A DNA stretch of 64,000 nt from Toxotes chatareus (lineage: Eukaryota > Chordata > Actinopteri > Toxotidae). Location of the stretch: the NCBI GenBank assembly GCA_016801885.1, contig CM028893.1, forward strand, positions 6,833,950-6,897,949. The letters are read 5' to 3'. The notes beneath the pieces were generated by a model. That model had not been told where the DNA came from. It was given only the letters and a program-made list of their open reading frames with translations, and made no database searches. Both the position numbers and the translations under genes were made by a program. Below, in pieces: positions 49,701 to 63,240 of the stretch (positions are counted from its first letter, which is position 1; the number at the start of each line of letters is the position of its first letter).

Positions 49701-50328
49701 AAACCGGGTTCTTTTGTCTAAGCTATACCAGGAACTCATTCTACACATCATTAAAGATGCATTTGTTGCCACATGCAGGTGTTTTTCCACAGACGTTGTT
49801 AACTGTCTGTTTCTGAGAGGAAGCCACATGTGAGCCGATGCGGTGCTCTGGTCATTAAACAATTAGCTGAGTAATTGATTAGGCAATCGACAGTAAATCA
49901 GAAGACAGTTTTAATAATCACTTGATCATTTAAGTCATTTATCAAATGAAAACGGGCATGCAACAAATAATTATTCTCATAAGTTACGGCAATTAATGTA
50001 ATATCAGACCCTTGATGGAAAATAGCAGTTAGATGCAGCTGAAAAAGTCTGGAGATCAGCAGCAAAAGCTCTTCAAATATGTGACTTTGCTCCTGTTTAG
50101 CAGGAAACACAGCATGAGATGTAAAGGCTCCTAAAGTAGTTACAGACTACAATTAATTCGTAAAAGTTGTGAAGTTTTGAATGTAATTAATCATCAACTG
50201 CTTACCCTTAACCTAGCTACCTTCTGTTCCTCACGTCCTCCTTTCTCTTCATGTCTGCTGGTGATACAGTCGTTTTCCTGTAACCTACTTCAGTCAAGTG
50301 TTTGTATTCTAGCGGCGGCCTGGGCCCT

Positions 50329-50338
50329 CTATAAATAG
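50329..50338. promoter_or_regulatory. CTATAAATAG: MEF2-type or TATA-type site
   Basis: CTATAAATAG fits the MEF2 consensus YTAWWWWTAR and also a strong TATA box. It is flanked by GGGCC on the left and GGCCC on the right, making a short GC-clamped palindrome. No exon was recognised just downstream. Confidence 0.3.
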
Positions 50339-53300
50339 GCCCTCCCTGATTGATACTCGGTACAGTGAAACCTCGTAAGCCTTTTGGCTGCTGCAGGGCA
50401 GAAATGACTTTCTTGTGTCTGTGTCACTCGGCTTTAACGCACCTGTCCCTGTCACGGTCTAATTTATCTCCACCTCCTGTTTGTCAGGCAGCATCCAAGC
50501 AGCAGGCAGAGGTTCGCTGCCAAGCCTGAAAGACCATACAAGTTCATTCATATTTCCCCCTGAGATGGTATCGAATAAGGTGTGATGTATTTAATATTCA
50601 TCATGAAGGATAAGCATCTCAGGCCGACTGTAATTAGGCATTTCTTGGATATTTATATGAGTGAGGTCATTTTAAAGCAATGAATTCACACTTTCCAGCA
50701 CAACAGTGTCACTATGCCATGATTTTTGACAGCTGGTGTAGGGAGATCCCAATAAGATAAGATTGGAAATGCCAAGTCCAAGCTTTTTATTGCTGATTTG
50801 ATCATTAAAAACTTGCTTTGACTGGCAGTGCTAAAGATCAACTCAGGACATCCCTGTCACAAGCTATTATAAAACTTTACCTTGACTCTAATGCACCATT
50901 TTGCCATGACGGACGCGTCAGATGGCACATTAGTGACAAGTCTATCACAAGGTGTGGGTACTGTCCTAGGCAGCTGAAAAAACTGAGGGAAGAAACAGAT
51001 TGTGGTCCTTCTGGGAGCATCCCAGTGAAGCATTTGTCCAACAGTGCACCTGTCTACAGGTGACAGAACTGCAATTCTTCTTACTTAACTGTCTGTTATT
51101 GGATGCAGGATTTCACAATAGAAATCATTCACCTGTGGACATGCCGTTTTGTGGTATAAATTTGCAAGCAGATAATTTTGGATTAGTTTGGATAGTTTTA
51201 CTGCATTAAATGTGTTATGCAGACTGTTGAATTGGCATTTTACTATAACAGTAGATCTTCAAAGGAATGTTTTCATATTTGTTTACCACTTCTACTTTAG
51301 TAAAGTTCCGAACTTTTTTCTCTCTCGGATTTTAACCTTATTCAGTCCTACAGTGGCACACTTCAAAATATAGTTATTGATTAAGTTTTAATCACATCTT
51401 ATCAAAGCTGTGAAGAACAGTAGATTCATTATATTGTTCTTATCAGGGACCTTGGTTAACAAGCAGCAGGATTCAAATCCATGCCAGTACAGTTTTTCTA
51501 GATTTAATGAACTAATTTGGCAAATTTGAAAGTGCACTAGCTGAGACCACTTTAAAAAAAAAAAAAGGTTAACAGTCTGGCTGTCAGTTTTAATTTGCTT
51601 CATATTTGCTTGTGTTAAGATAGCAGCTGAAAGAGGTTCTATGGCAGGGATATATCTGACATCTACTGCTAAGTGAGATCATGATATTAAATGAGCAGCA
51701 ACTGTACTGTAGTAAAAGGAATCCATTAGGATGTAAAAGTTGTGGTTGCTGTAATATTGATTCAGTATTCCAACAGGATGTAGACATTATACAAGAGCAT
51801 GTCATGGAGTAGTACATATATAAGGTTGTTTTACTGTGACTGCCTCTTGCTTGATTGCCTGTTTTCTTTTAACCTTTGCATAAACTTTTATTGTAGCTCT
51901 TCCTTTGTAAGAATACATAAATGCTGTGCACTCCTGAGTCAGAACAAAATAAATAATTAAATGATGGTAACTTTACAGCATCATTAGAGAGGTAAATCAG
52001 CACCCCAGTAATAGAGGAGATAGGCTGGCCTGTGTGTCTCACCCTTATCTGTCCAGTACTCTGATCTATACACTAATAAAAATGGAAAGTTCTTTCCTGT
52101 TGCTGGACTTTAAGTTTAACAAGAGCCTACAAACTGAGCAGGAGAAACTCACAAATCACAAGTTGTCATAATGTGAGATGGCAGCCTTTTTGAGTCAGAA
52201 ATGCCATTAAAATAAAAATCTCACTTTGGGAGGCTTTGAGAGAGTAATTCCTGGCTTCTGGGGGATTTTAGTGCTGATGCCATCTGAATACTCTCCAAGT
52301 TTTGCCTGTTTTTGTGCCGGTGATGCCAATATCCTGCAGTTGAGCCTGTAAGACTAGTGAGAAAGATTGGATACTGTGGAAGTGGAAGCAACCTTTCAAG
52401 TCCAGCCGTGCAGACCACTGCAGCCAAGAGGGACATCTGTGAGCAGATACATGGTGGAAGGTGAAGAAGAAAAGACTGTGAGAAATACATTTGAGACAAT
52501 GGAGAGGATGAGAGAGAAAGGGTAGAGTAATTAGCAAGAGAAACGGTGGAAGGAATAGATAAGGACAGTGCATGTACAGGAACAGAGACAGATGGCTGAA
52601 GGTGGAAGCTCCGTCCGAAATGGCAGAGGAAAGTTACGTTTTACAGCTTGAAGCTGGCAGGCAGCCACCGAAAGGAAAAACCACCTTCTCTGAGATACAA
52701 GCAGAAATCTGTTCAACAGACTGGAATCTGGACACGTTCAACAGTGACTGAACTACAACAGCATCTTTAACTATAATCAGAAAAAGACAGTTTCAGTTGT
52801 GTACGGTAATATATTACACCAGTTATATATTACAGTGGGGACAATGCCCCGCAAGGACGATGTTAAAATGCTTTAGCAGGTAACATAGTTCACCATAGAT
52901 TAGCACCTTGCCAACATTTGATAATTAGCACTAAACACAAAGTGCAGCTTATAATCCAGTAAGTATGCTGCTGAAAGATGTATTGCTTTGACGTCACTAT
53001 TGTAATTATTAATGAGAATATTTAAAAGAATATTCAACAATGTCCTTAATTGGACATATACTAAAGCTACACTTTCCCGCAGTCAGACTGTGTGACTGAA
53101 ACACAATTCATCACTTTCCTTTGGCCTTGGAGAATTGCATTTCTAATGCTGTCATTGAACTTAGTGTGGAGGAAAGCTCACTTTGTTATCTTTATGTCAT
53201 TGTGAAGGTCCCCTTCTTGCTGTACAGCGGGAAAATTGGTGTCTTATTAGCCCCTTGGTAGCACTGACGCAATCCAGAACATTCTTTTTAAATGGCACTT

Positions 53301-56300
53301 CTAGGTTTTTCTCACTTTCATAGATAACAAGACAGTGAATGTCTCACCCATGCAGTAACACATTAAGGGCAACCTCTATATTTGCTGCTCCCGCTAATGG
53401 CACCAGTCCCATTTGTTCTCACTTGGGGAGGGAAACCAGGAGTATTAGTGCTCTCGGAGGACGAGGCCTATCCTTCTTAAGTAACTGCTGTAGTTTGTGC
53501 GTGTCAGTCTGTCGGCAGACGCGCACCCCTGCAGAAATTAGGTCAACAAACCACACCAGGCCTCCTGCAAGAAACCAAACAAAATGAGGTCATGGAAAAG
53601 AGACGGCTCTGAGCTGGCCTGCAGAGCTTTTTAGCATGGCACAATATACGCTTTGTTATGACAGTTAACTCCATCTTAACACTAACAGAGTCACTCGCCA
53701 GAATAAATTGTCAGCATGAACGCTTGCTGTGTGTTTGTTTGACATTACGGAACCTGCTTAAGTAACTCCTATTTTGGAGTAATGGTGCTACTTCATTGCA
53801 CACTCAGGCTGTGATGAACAGGGCTGGATTGGTGCACAATGTTCTGTATCTTTATATTATTAAAAGAGACTGTTAGAGCAATCAAGTAGTTGATTTATAT
53901 TAATAATATTCAGAATATCATCTGTACATCGAAACTCCAAACAGTGCTCAGCGATCCACGGTTGTTTACAAAGAAACATGGACTGTTTTCCAAGAACCGC
54001 TAGTTGAGAGCATGGCACCTTTTGGTAAAACACAGGACATTAGCCCACCACATAATCCCCTTGTGATGCATTTCCTCGAACTTCTAGGAGTGCTTACTGG
54101 AAATCCACTTCTACTGATGAATTTCAAACATGATGGCTTCCCCGTAATTACAGCACTAATGATCATTTGTACTGCATGGTGGTGGGTGTAATTTTCCCAT
54201 TCCTGTGGTAGCGACTAAGTTGTTTTATTTTTCTCATCTTCAAGGCAGTCATTCAGTAAATAGCTTTTTGCAAGAGAGAATAGTGTTGTGCCCCCACAGC
54301 CCCCAGTGTTAAAAAGTTCAAAGGAAGCCTTTATGTCTAGCTGCAGAATAAGTGAATTAAAAAAAAATTGCTGGTAGGACGAGCATGTCGTATTTTAACT
54401 GCAGTATATTTCTTTCCTGCCACATCGCCAAGTCTTTATTCCACCACACAGCCTTTACCACTGCACAGTCATTTGAATGTCATTTTAGCTCTGGAATAGT
54501 TTAATTTCTAGGAACACGTTATAGTTTATACACTTTTATAATGACATTTCTATGCTATAAGATGACACTGCCATGGAATGTGTTTCACTATCTTCCAAAC
54601 AAAGATACCGGTGCTGCTACCTGTGAGGGATTTGTTATGGGGGGAAAAAAATCCCAGCTTATGTTGCAGAATAAGGTAATTCTCCCAGACTAGTGGAAGG
54701 TAGCACTTTGATTGGCTTAGTGTGTCTTTGCTCTGGGCAAGTTAATAATACAGACGACCATACACCAAATCCTAATTGTTCCTTGGGGACTCTGAATGAC
54801 TTTAGTAATGGTACAATGGCAACCATGATTTGAATATTGAGCAATTGTTACACAGAGTGTAAAATATTTCCTTACTGTAGTTCTTACTGGAGTTCAGCTG
54901 TGGGTTAAAGTAAATTAAGTTTGAGTATTTACAGTTACAGCGCACTAATATTGATGATATTTAATCTGTAAGACTAATTAACATCTTGTGCTCAGTAATG
55001 ATGATTTAAAAAGTTTTGAAATCATGAAAAAAAACCAACTAATAATCCCCTTATGGTACTTTCAGCCCTATTAGAAGGATCCTCAATTAAAAAGGTCCCA
55101 TGAGGCAACTGAAGAACATACAAAACAATTAACATCTCCCTTTGATCCTAAGCAATTGTTCAAGCACCTGAAGGCTTTTTTTTCTGAATACATTTATATT
55201 TTATGCAGAGTTTACATACATACAGCTTTGATGTATTTGTCAAATATTTTGTGTTTTTTAATTGTAACATACTAAATGAAAATATCAGCATATACATGGG
55301 CATTTTTAAACTGGCTGGGTACCTACTTTACTGATTCATTAACATAAACATAACTGTTTTTGCACTAGTGTGTTGGGTCAGTGTTTCACCAACACAGTGA
55401 TGGGTTAATTTTACCCAGGCCTCTGTCCATTTGCAGAAATCTACACAAGACACAAAGCTGCTTTGATCAGTATCTCAGCAGTTCCTCTTAACCCAAGCTA
55501 GATCAGTTTTTGACCCACTGAAATTTAGTGTGTAAGATGGTGAATAAAGTAAACTATATACCTGCTGAAACCAGCATGTTAGCATTGCCATTTGAAGCAT
55601 GTTATCTTTGTTTATATTCACATTTGGCACAAAGCACCTTACTGAACTTGCTGAGGACTCTTGGTCTTGTTAAAATAGAGAATAGATATGCCATTGTAAT
55701 TAGCTTTACTGCAGCTGCTGTTGACCCTGACTTGTCCTGTCAGACAGGGTTTAGTCTGGTTGAGTTTTAGATCTATGCTCTGCTGTGTGACTCCGCCTTC
55801 ACTCCTTTGTAAGTGCTCCCTCGCTTGCTACAGTCTCTGCATGGTCCATAACAATGGCAGTTAGTGGACCTTTGTGGTTTAGCTCTGAATCATGAAATAA
55901 AAAGCAGCCCCACAGCAGTAAACCCAATCTCCTGCCTTGTATTTTTTCTCCCCTCCATCAAAGCTTAGGGCTGCTTCTGCCACATTATTAGTGAGCCAAC
56001 TAAAGGTGGTCTTGGTGAATTTGCTCCAGCACACCGTAGCTCTTATCAATGATTTAGTGTGCCAAGATTAATGCTCTCACACTGTCCAGATTCTCAGTCT
56101 ATCCTTTGGTTCGGTGATTTCGGGTTTTGTGGAAAAATCTATTTTCAAGGACTTTACAAGGGGAAAGAAGTCAAATAAAACAGGCACAACATTTTCCGGG
56201 CTGTGCTCGAGATAATATAAATCCTGTGCATGTACAGTGGTCTTTCCTGGCTTTCATCAGCATTGTAACAAGGACTACCCCCTTATTGGCTCTGCTTAGC

Positions 56301-58922
56301 CTCACATTCAGTGCTCCTGAGAGGTTGAAAGAAGGCCGATTGGCTTCTACTCAGAGAGATTTACATAGCTGACTCCCATATGATTACCATATACAACCTA
56401 GAGTTGTTATTTGAAAATGTATCAAAGTAACAGTATTTAAAACAAGCATATTCAAATCTTGAGAGAATGAGATGTTTGTGTTTGTCTGAGGAAGATGTGT
56501 TTTATGCAGCTTCCTAAACAGACTGATCTGTATGCCGAGTGCCTGGCCAACACATCAAGATCGATGCCCTAGAAAATCTGTGATTTTATTCAAACCCAAG
56601 ATTTGCATCTAATTCCACACTATCAACAACATTATGAGCATTTCCCAGGCTGGCAATAAAGCTGTGTCCTCATGTATCACAAATCAGCACATCGCCAGTC
56701 GTGAGAAAGAGAAATACACTGTTTTGGTGTGAATATCATGTAACTCTCAATCCAGATTGAGCCCAGAGATGCTGCAGTTCAGTATGTTACAGTTCCTAGT
56801 GATATGTCCTAATTTTGACCAATAAAAGTGAGTAAATGGGGAAAAAATGTTCTGAGATATCACCTTAACATTCAAAACTGGACCAACTCCATTTCAAACA
56901 GGAGCAACACTCTCCACTATGAACCCATAATTTAAATTCCATCTACATTTCCCTGGTGACATACTCTGCCCCCTTTTCCCCATTCAGTCACCTACAGAAA
57001 GTGGTTTGAGATTCATGATGTCTCTGTCTTTGGTGTGCCATCATATTTAAAGACCCAGCCGGCCTGAGGAACAGTAAATATGCAAGACTGACGCTTTCCG
57101 GATCGTTACTGTTTTTGCTCTCTGTACAGACAAATGCTGACCCCTCACTCAGTCAAACTGAGTGATGAGGCTGATGCAGAGTGGATGAAGTTCATTATTG
57201 TCCCTGGGCTTGATGTGTTCATTACTCAGATATATTACGATTTCATTCTCTCTTTCCTGTTCTCACTACCCTTCAGTGTCAGAAATATGCTCAGGCAGAT
57301 TTTAAATGCCAAAAGATATCCCACAGGGAGAGCGGCAAAATCTGCATTCAAGATTTTTTGGACTGATAAAGATGAGAAAGGACTAAACATTGGAAGCTGC
57401 CGTTAGTCTTCTTAGCGCTGTGGATCTTGCCAACTGATGTTGCTGGCTGTGTGATGTAGGAGTCATAGTCATCTGGAGTTTTTTATTTTTTTTTAATGTT
57501 TTCCTCACTGTTCATCTAACAGATGGAAGTCTTGTGGTTTTCTGATCCAGTCTCCTTTCGCTATGCTGCTCTTACAAAGTCCCTTTCCTTGCAATGATAA
57601 TGTACAGTTAATTTTTTTTACACTATTGAAGCTGCTTCACTGTGAAACCTGGTGCTTTGCTGTATGTCTTTAATGATACGTTGCTTGATTCCTTTCAGTA
57701 TTTTGTTCTGTGTTTTTGGTTTATATCAGAGAAAATTAAATTTCAAACAGAAAAGAAAACTGAATCTATATTATGCTTGCTTGTTGGGTTTGATTAGCTT
57801 AAATAATAATTCCTCTCCCATCATGGTGCATTTACATGCACAAAATAAAATAATGGATTTTTTAGCAGACTGCTGTGATTGAATTATGGGCCCTATAATG
57901 GGATTCAGTGAAATTATTATGAAAATATTTGCTGTTTCTCTTGATCAGCTAATCTAGTAATTAACTGGATTTACTGACAAACTTTGTTTCAGTCCTATAC
58001 ATTTGCATTTCATGAATAAGACGTCTCTCTCTGTTTTGCCTCCTACTAGTTGTATAATATGCTTCCTGGTGGCTTAAACTGAGTGATTGCACAAGTGCTT
58101 AGTGCCTTCCAGAACACAACTGTATTCACTGTTCTGCAGAACTTCTTCATACTTTAGCATGTGTGCTAACAAGACACCTCATCTGTTAAACAGTGCTCAC
58201 CACTACTAAGCACTGCTGAACACAGGATGAAACCTTAGAGCGATAGAGTCACCATTCAGCGATGTTCTCCATCAGGGCACCTGCATACATTATCAATCTG
58301 CATGAGCCCCATGCGTTAACTTATTTGCCCTCACATTATAAGATATACAGCATCCTTAGCTCTTTGATAAGCCCGCCAATTACTGTGAAGGTCAGCTGCC
58401 CTGCTAACAGATGAAGGCATAACTGTCTTTGGTTCAGAGCCAGAGGTGGAGAACTGCATGAGACAGTGCTTAAAATGCAAAATGCAAGTAAAGGTTTTCA
58501 ACTCTTTGGTAACAAATCTGATACACTGGCAATCTGGTATGTACTTTAAGAAGTCATATTAGAATTCAAAAAACTTTTATGTCCCTCCAGCACTTTATTT
58601 GCCATGATCCCTTAGTGGCGGTTTCACATACACTCTGTTGGCAGCACTAGAGAGTTAAGGATGAAGGACATTGTTCAGTGCAGAGATAATGAGGTGATAG
58701 ACCTCGTAAGGATTTAGAAAAATGCTTCAAGCACAATTCAAAGCGGCCATCATAACCTGCCTGTGTTTGAAAGCATATCAAAAGAAATGGCTGAACAGGA
58801 GCACAGGTGAATGCGGCTGCAATGTCACTGCAACTTTAAGATCCTTTGGGATTAGGATTGCTTCAAACATCGAAAGATTTCAACTAAAGAAGCTTTTGTA
58901 GCTGGTTTTGTGCATGTAACAT

Positions 58923-58964
58923 TTTCAGTGTGGTGTTAGATATTAGATACTGGCCACACTGAAA
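58923..58964. repeat. 11-bp inverted repeat
   Basis: TTTCAGTGTGG at 58923-58933 and its exact reverse complement at 58954-58964, with a 20-nt spacer. Confidence 0.8.
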
Positions 58965-61900
58965 TCACAGTGTGTTTAAAAAAAAAAAATCTCAACAAAA
59001 TTGTTCAGAATTGAGCATTAAGGCTTGCAGTGTGAAAGGAGCTTTTGTCAGCAGGCATTAATACAACACCTAATGCCCCTTGAAAAAGAGCTAGAAATCA
59101 ATTTTTACCATTTCAGACCCTGCAATTAAAATGCAAGTGGGAAGAAATCAACCGTTCGTCTCTGAAGCGCAGCCTCTTCCTCTCTGGGGCTAAAGTTTCT
59201 CTGAAAATAAGAGTTTCCCATTAGAGGCGCCTTCTCAGCTCTGTGTGAATGGACATACAAAACAAGCCACCCTTATCAGTGTCTTGTGCAAGAACCTTCA
59301 TCTCCACAAATAACCCCAGTCAGGTACCTGAGTGTAGATAAAACGTTACCCGTGGAGGAGGAGTGATGATAGAGATACATGCAGTGCCCGGTTGTGCTCA
59401 CCAGAAGAAGAAAGAGAGATAGCATTTCAGGTATCTCTGTGCTGTTATAAGTATCCCATCAGCAGATTCATGACGAAGGAGATTAAATCAGTTTTCCATA
59501 ATGACCTTTTCGAAACAAGCTCTGTGTAATTCTGAAGAATGGTAATGAATGTCAGTGAAGGCTGGGTGCAGCGGGCGTCTTGATAAGCATTTAGGCAGAG
59601 CTCGATATGTTCAGTATGCCAATCACTCTGTTGTAATGCAGAATTTACACACTGTATCGGAGTGGTCTGTAAAGTGCATACAAAGCAGGAAAATGGATTT
59701 TAATGTGAGGAGGCATCCCATATGCTTTTTCTGCAGCATCCTAAGGGAGCAGTTGTGCTAACATTAGTACACTGATGTCATAAGCAATTCATTACTGTCT
59801 TCAGATATCGACCCGGCTCTTATCTGCAGTGACACCCTGCATTGTCGCAGCTGCTCTTAACTTTGTTTCAGAAAAGCACTGAATTGTGCTTCCTGACTCA
59901 GGATTGTTCTCACCCTCAGCATTTTCCTCAAAGATGCTGATGGCCTCTTTTGTCACCTTGTTTAAGACATGTTTTACTGTGTTATTAGTGTTTGAAGGTG
60001 TTTTCACTCAAAAAGTGATGTGTGTAACATAGAAGTAGAGCTGAACTTTCATATATGCTTGAATTATACACTGAAATACACTGTACTACATTCATAAACA
60101 CAAATCAGAATTGTGCAGTATGGTAGGATCACTGAAATACTTTAACATGCGGAGCAGTTCAGTATTAATTTCCTGTATTCTTTAGCAAATTAATGGAATA
60201 TGGCTTAAGCTGAGATTACTTGCTTCTAGTGCACTTCAACTCGATTAATCCTTAAATGATTTAAATTTAATGGTCTCTTCTGTCTTTTAAGTGAAGCATC
60301 AGAGTTTATCACTGAAACTGCACATTTAACAACATTACACTTAAGAGCAGTACTTAGTTTAAATGCATCTTTTCTCTACACTGTTGGCCACCTGTTCTTC
60401 AGAGCCACTTCCATCTATTTCATTTTTTATTTACATATTTATATAGTGTATTCATAATTAAATGGAAATGATTAATCAAAAGAAAGGAAATTAATTGTAC
60501 TGCTGTAAACTATTTTGATTTTTAGTGAGAAAAAACTTTTACTGGTTACACATTCTTACATTTTGTTGTGTTTAATGTTTATCTGAATATTTGGGGGTTT
60601 TAGACTTTTGGTTGGACAAAACAAACAATTTGGAAACACACACACATAAGGGGAAAACAAAGGTTAATCAAGAAAGTAAGTGCCTAATAATCTATTAACT
60701 GGAAATGAAGGTACTTTTTAATTGTAGCTCTAATTCATTCATTTATTGTTTGTATCTAAAGAAGCCTGGTAAAATGAAGATTCATTAATAATCTGTTAAC
60801 ATGTTAATACCTATCCACCAGAGGACAAGCGGTTGTCCTTCTGCTCAGTTAGTCTAGGTCAGCAAGGATGAACGATTATCTATCACTGTTCATTGATTGG
60901 TTGTTGCTACTTATATTGTTTGAAGGCCAGACAGGCTCAAACAGGAAACCCACTTTCCTTTGATGTGAGTTTGGCCTTCACATTAATTCCCACAATGTTA
61001 ACTTTATCTGCTGAGGAAGATGCAGCATTAATCATGCGCTTCACGGGGCTGTTTATCATCACTAGGGTCAAAGACCTCCTCAGACGTTGTTGCTGTTTTT
61101 TCTTCCAAATATGCTCTTAACAAATCGGCCAACCTTTTTTCCTAATGGCAGCATCTGTGCACTTTATCTCTCCATAAAGGTTACTATAGCAGCCGTTTGG
61201 CTTGATAGCTTTAGAGTGTCCTGCATGTCCTGAGGCAGGGCTCTTCTCTTTGTTCTCTATTGGTTGTGCAATCCAGACTCAGTGTTTAAAGCCATGTAGT
61301 CTAGAAGACTGAAGTTTCACATTTGGGACCACTGACATAAAAAAAATAAAAAAAAAAATGGCTTGTGAGGTTTGTGAAGGTGGAATTTTACAACAATTCA
61401 GCGTTTTTAGACCTTGGCAGCCATATCATGCCTCTGAGCAAATCTATAGGCTTCATGTGTAGAGGAGAGAGGTGGACTGCAGCCATGCCTTTATTGGGTT
61501 CACCCTGACAGGAAGTATGAGCCAGAGATAAATGAGAAGCCCAACAGCTGACTAATCTGTTTCTTTGGGTTAGGGTTTCTTAAGTTGATTTTTTTTTTTT
61601 TTAAGCTGTACTTAAATTCTGATAAATTAAGCATAGTACAGTCATTTAAGACCAAGTGCTGAAAAATGTATTTAATTCTATCTTGCAGCATTTGATCCAG
61701 GTTTGAGTTGAAGTGGACAGGGATTCCGAGATCATTCTCTACATTTTTTCAAGATTTTTATTTAGCTACAGATTATTGTCCTATGACTGTCTGCCTCTGC
61801 TGTGAGAATGTCCCATTTTACTGTCATTGTGCATGTTTGGCAGTGATGCATCATATTACCACCTTATTTTTGAGGCTCATAAAATTGTGTATTCAGTAAG

Positions 61901-62835
61901 CAATTCTGGGCAGAGAGCCCAGACCTAACTGTTCAATTTGAAACTGAATGCATCACCCGGAGTCTACAGTATATCTACTGTTTCCAGTTATTTCTCCTCT
62001 TACTGCTGAAATAAACTGCAGTAGAAATGTTTCTGCATGATGTCCCTAAGGACTTATTCCTATATAAACCAGTAAACAACTTTGTTGTTTAACAAATGCT
62101 CATTTGCATGTTTTCCTCTGTGATCATGGCAGTGTTGCGTTTGGTCTGAACTGCTAAATACACTCTGTACACTCACCCATGAACCAAAGGTGGAAATTTG
62201 TGAATACTATGATGATCTGTTTCTCGTTTCATATATTTAAGTATAGTGATAGTAGTAGTCGATTAGTCTGTCAATGGAAAATGAAGCTAAGCTTAAGTTC
62301 CTGTCAGTTAAAGGAGAAAAGTGCAGTTAAGTAACTACAGCTACCCACATCTCCATTCACATCTAAATAAAAACAGTGTACGACTTTACATTCACTTTAA
62401 CTTAATTCACCACATCACTTGTAAGAGACTGTAGAGATAGTTTGTAGAGATTTTAAAGAAAACCTCATACAGTGTGTGACATCGATTCTGTGGTGTGCAT
62501 TCATGTGCATCCAATGGTTTTTGACTTTGACTTCTTCTCCCTTAGAGGCTCTCATTCTGTGCTGATGGCATGTTGTTGTGCGCTTTGTTTACCAAAACTC
62601 AAGCCAAGCTGGCTGTTGGTTCTGAATACTGCAGATATCACTCATCTCTGTGCATGCTGGTGTTCAGCGATATGTTCAGGTACTGGAAGACATTACACTC
62701 ACTGCTTGTCTAATGACAGCCTGCAGATACTGCACCTGGAGGGTCTGAGTTTTGTAGCTCTGCTGTTAATGAGGTTTCTTGTTTTGTGTGTCTCCGTTCA
62801 TTTTTCATGTCTGCTTCCGTCATGATGCAAACAGC

Positions 62836-62883
62836 AGATATATATATATATATAAATATATATAAAAATATATATATTGAAAA

Positions 62884-62942
<59 letters not shown>

Positions 62943-62946
62943 ATAT
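62836..62946. repeat. TA microsatellite with A13/T16 arms
   Basis: An interrupted TA stretch (62838-62879) is followed by 13 A, about 17 TA units and 16 T (62880-62942), which together form one nearly perfect palindrome of over 60 bp. Confidence 0.93.
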
Positions 62947-63079
62947 AGAAAAGTGATATTAATTAGAAAGTAAAATCGGTCTCCCTGAAATAAAATGTAA
63001 TAAGGAATAATTCATATGAACAACCTGTACAAATAAATCCGAATACAAAGAATAATTTAAATGAATCCTTTGGTATATA

Positions 63080-63240
63080 TTCTACCAACCTTGACATGTG
63101 TGAGTAAGTCCGTGGATGGCAACAGAGTGTGTCCTGATCCACAACAATGTTCAGGACCTTTTTCTGGATGCTGTCTAGCAGCCCAAGGTGAGTAGGTGGA
63201 GCACTTATCCAGCCCATTGAAGCACACTCCACTGCAGACG
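63080..63240 (-). mobile_element. LINE reverse-transcriptase C-terminal remnant
   Basis: On the minus strand the region codes for ECASMGWISAPPTHLGLLDS then IQKKVLNIVVDQD. The pattern [LM]-E-x-A-S-x-x-W-x-S-A-x-x-T-H-L-x-x-L-D-x-[IV]-Q is typical of the region after the reverse transcriptase in non-LTR retrotransposons. The frame continues only about 40 more residues without clear similarity. On the same strand it is followed, about 130 nt later, by an A run and TA microsatellite that fit a retroposon tail. The clade (Rex/CR1/Jockey-like) cannot be settled by eye. Confidence 0.65.

Noticed and set aside
57134..57406. 90-codon frame with a hydrophobic segment after a CTCTCTGTACAG acceptor-like site
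   Set aside because: I considered an alternative KChIP4 hydrophobic N-terminus, but the peptide does not resemble the known KIS-type starts and the frame ends in a stop without a donor in place.
60820..60870. AGGACAAGCGGTT stretch as a second retroposon tail
   Set aside because: Only a short match to the fish retroposon tail motif, without the core sequence or a TGGATGGA end.
62472..62825. 117-codon Cys/Leu-rich frame
   Set aside because: No recognisable family, no splice sites, and the composition fits chance in T/G-rich DNA.
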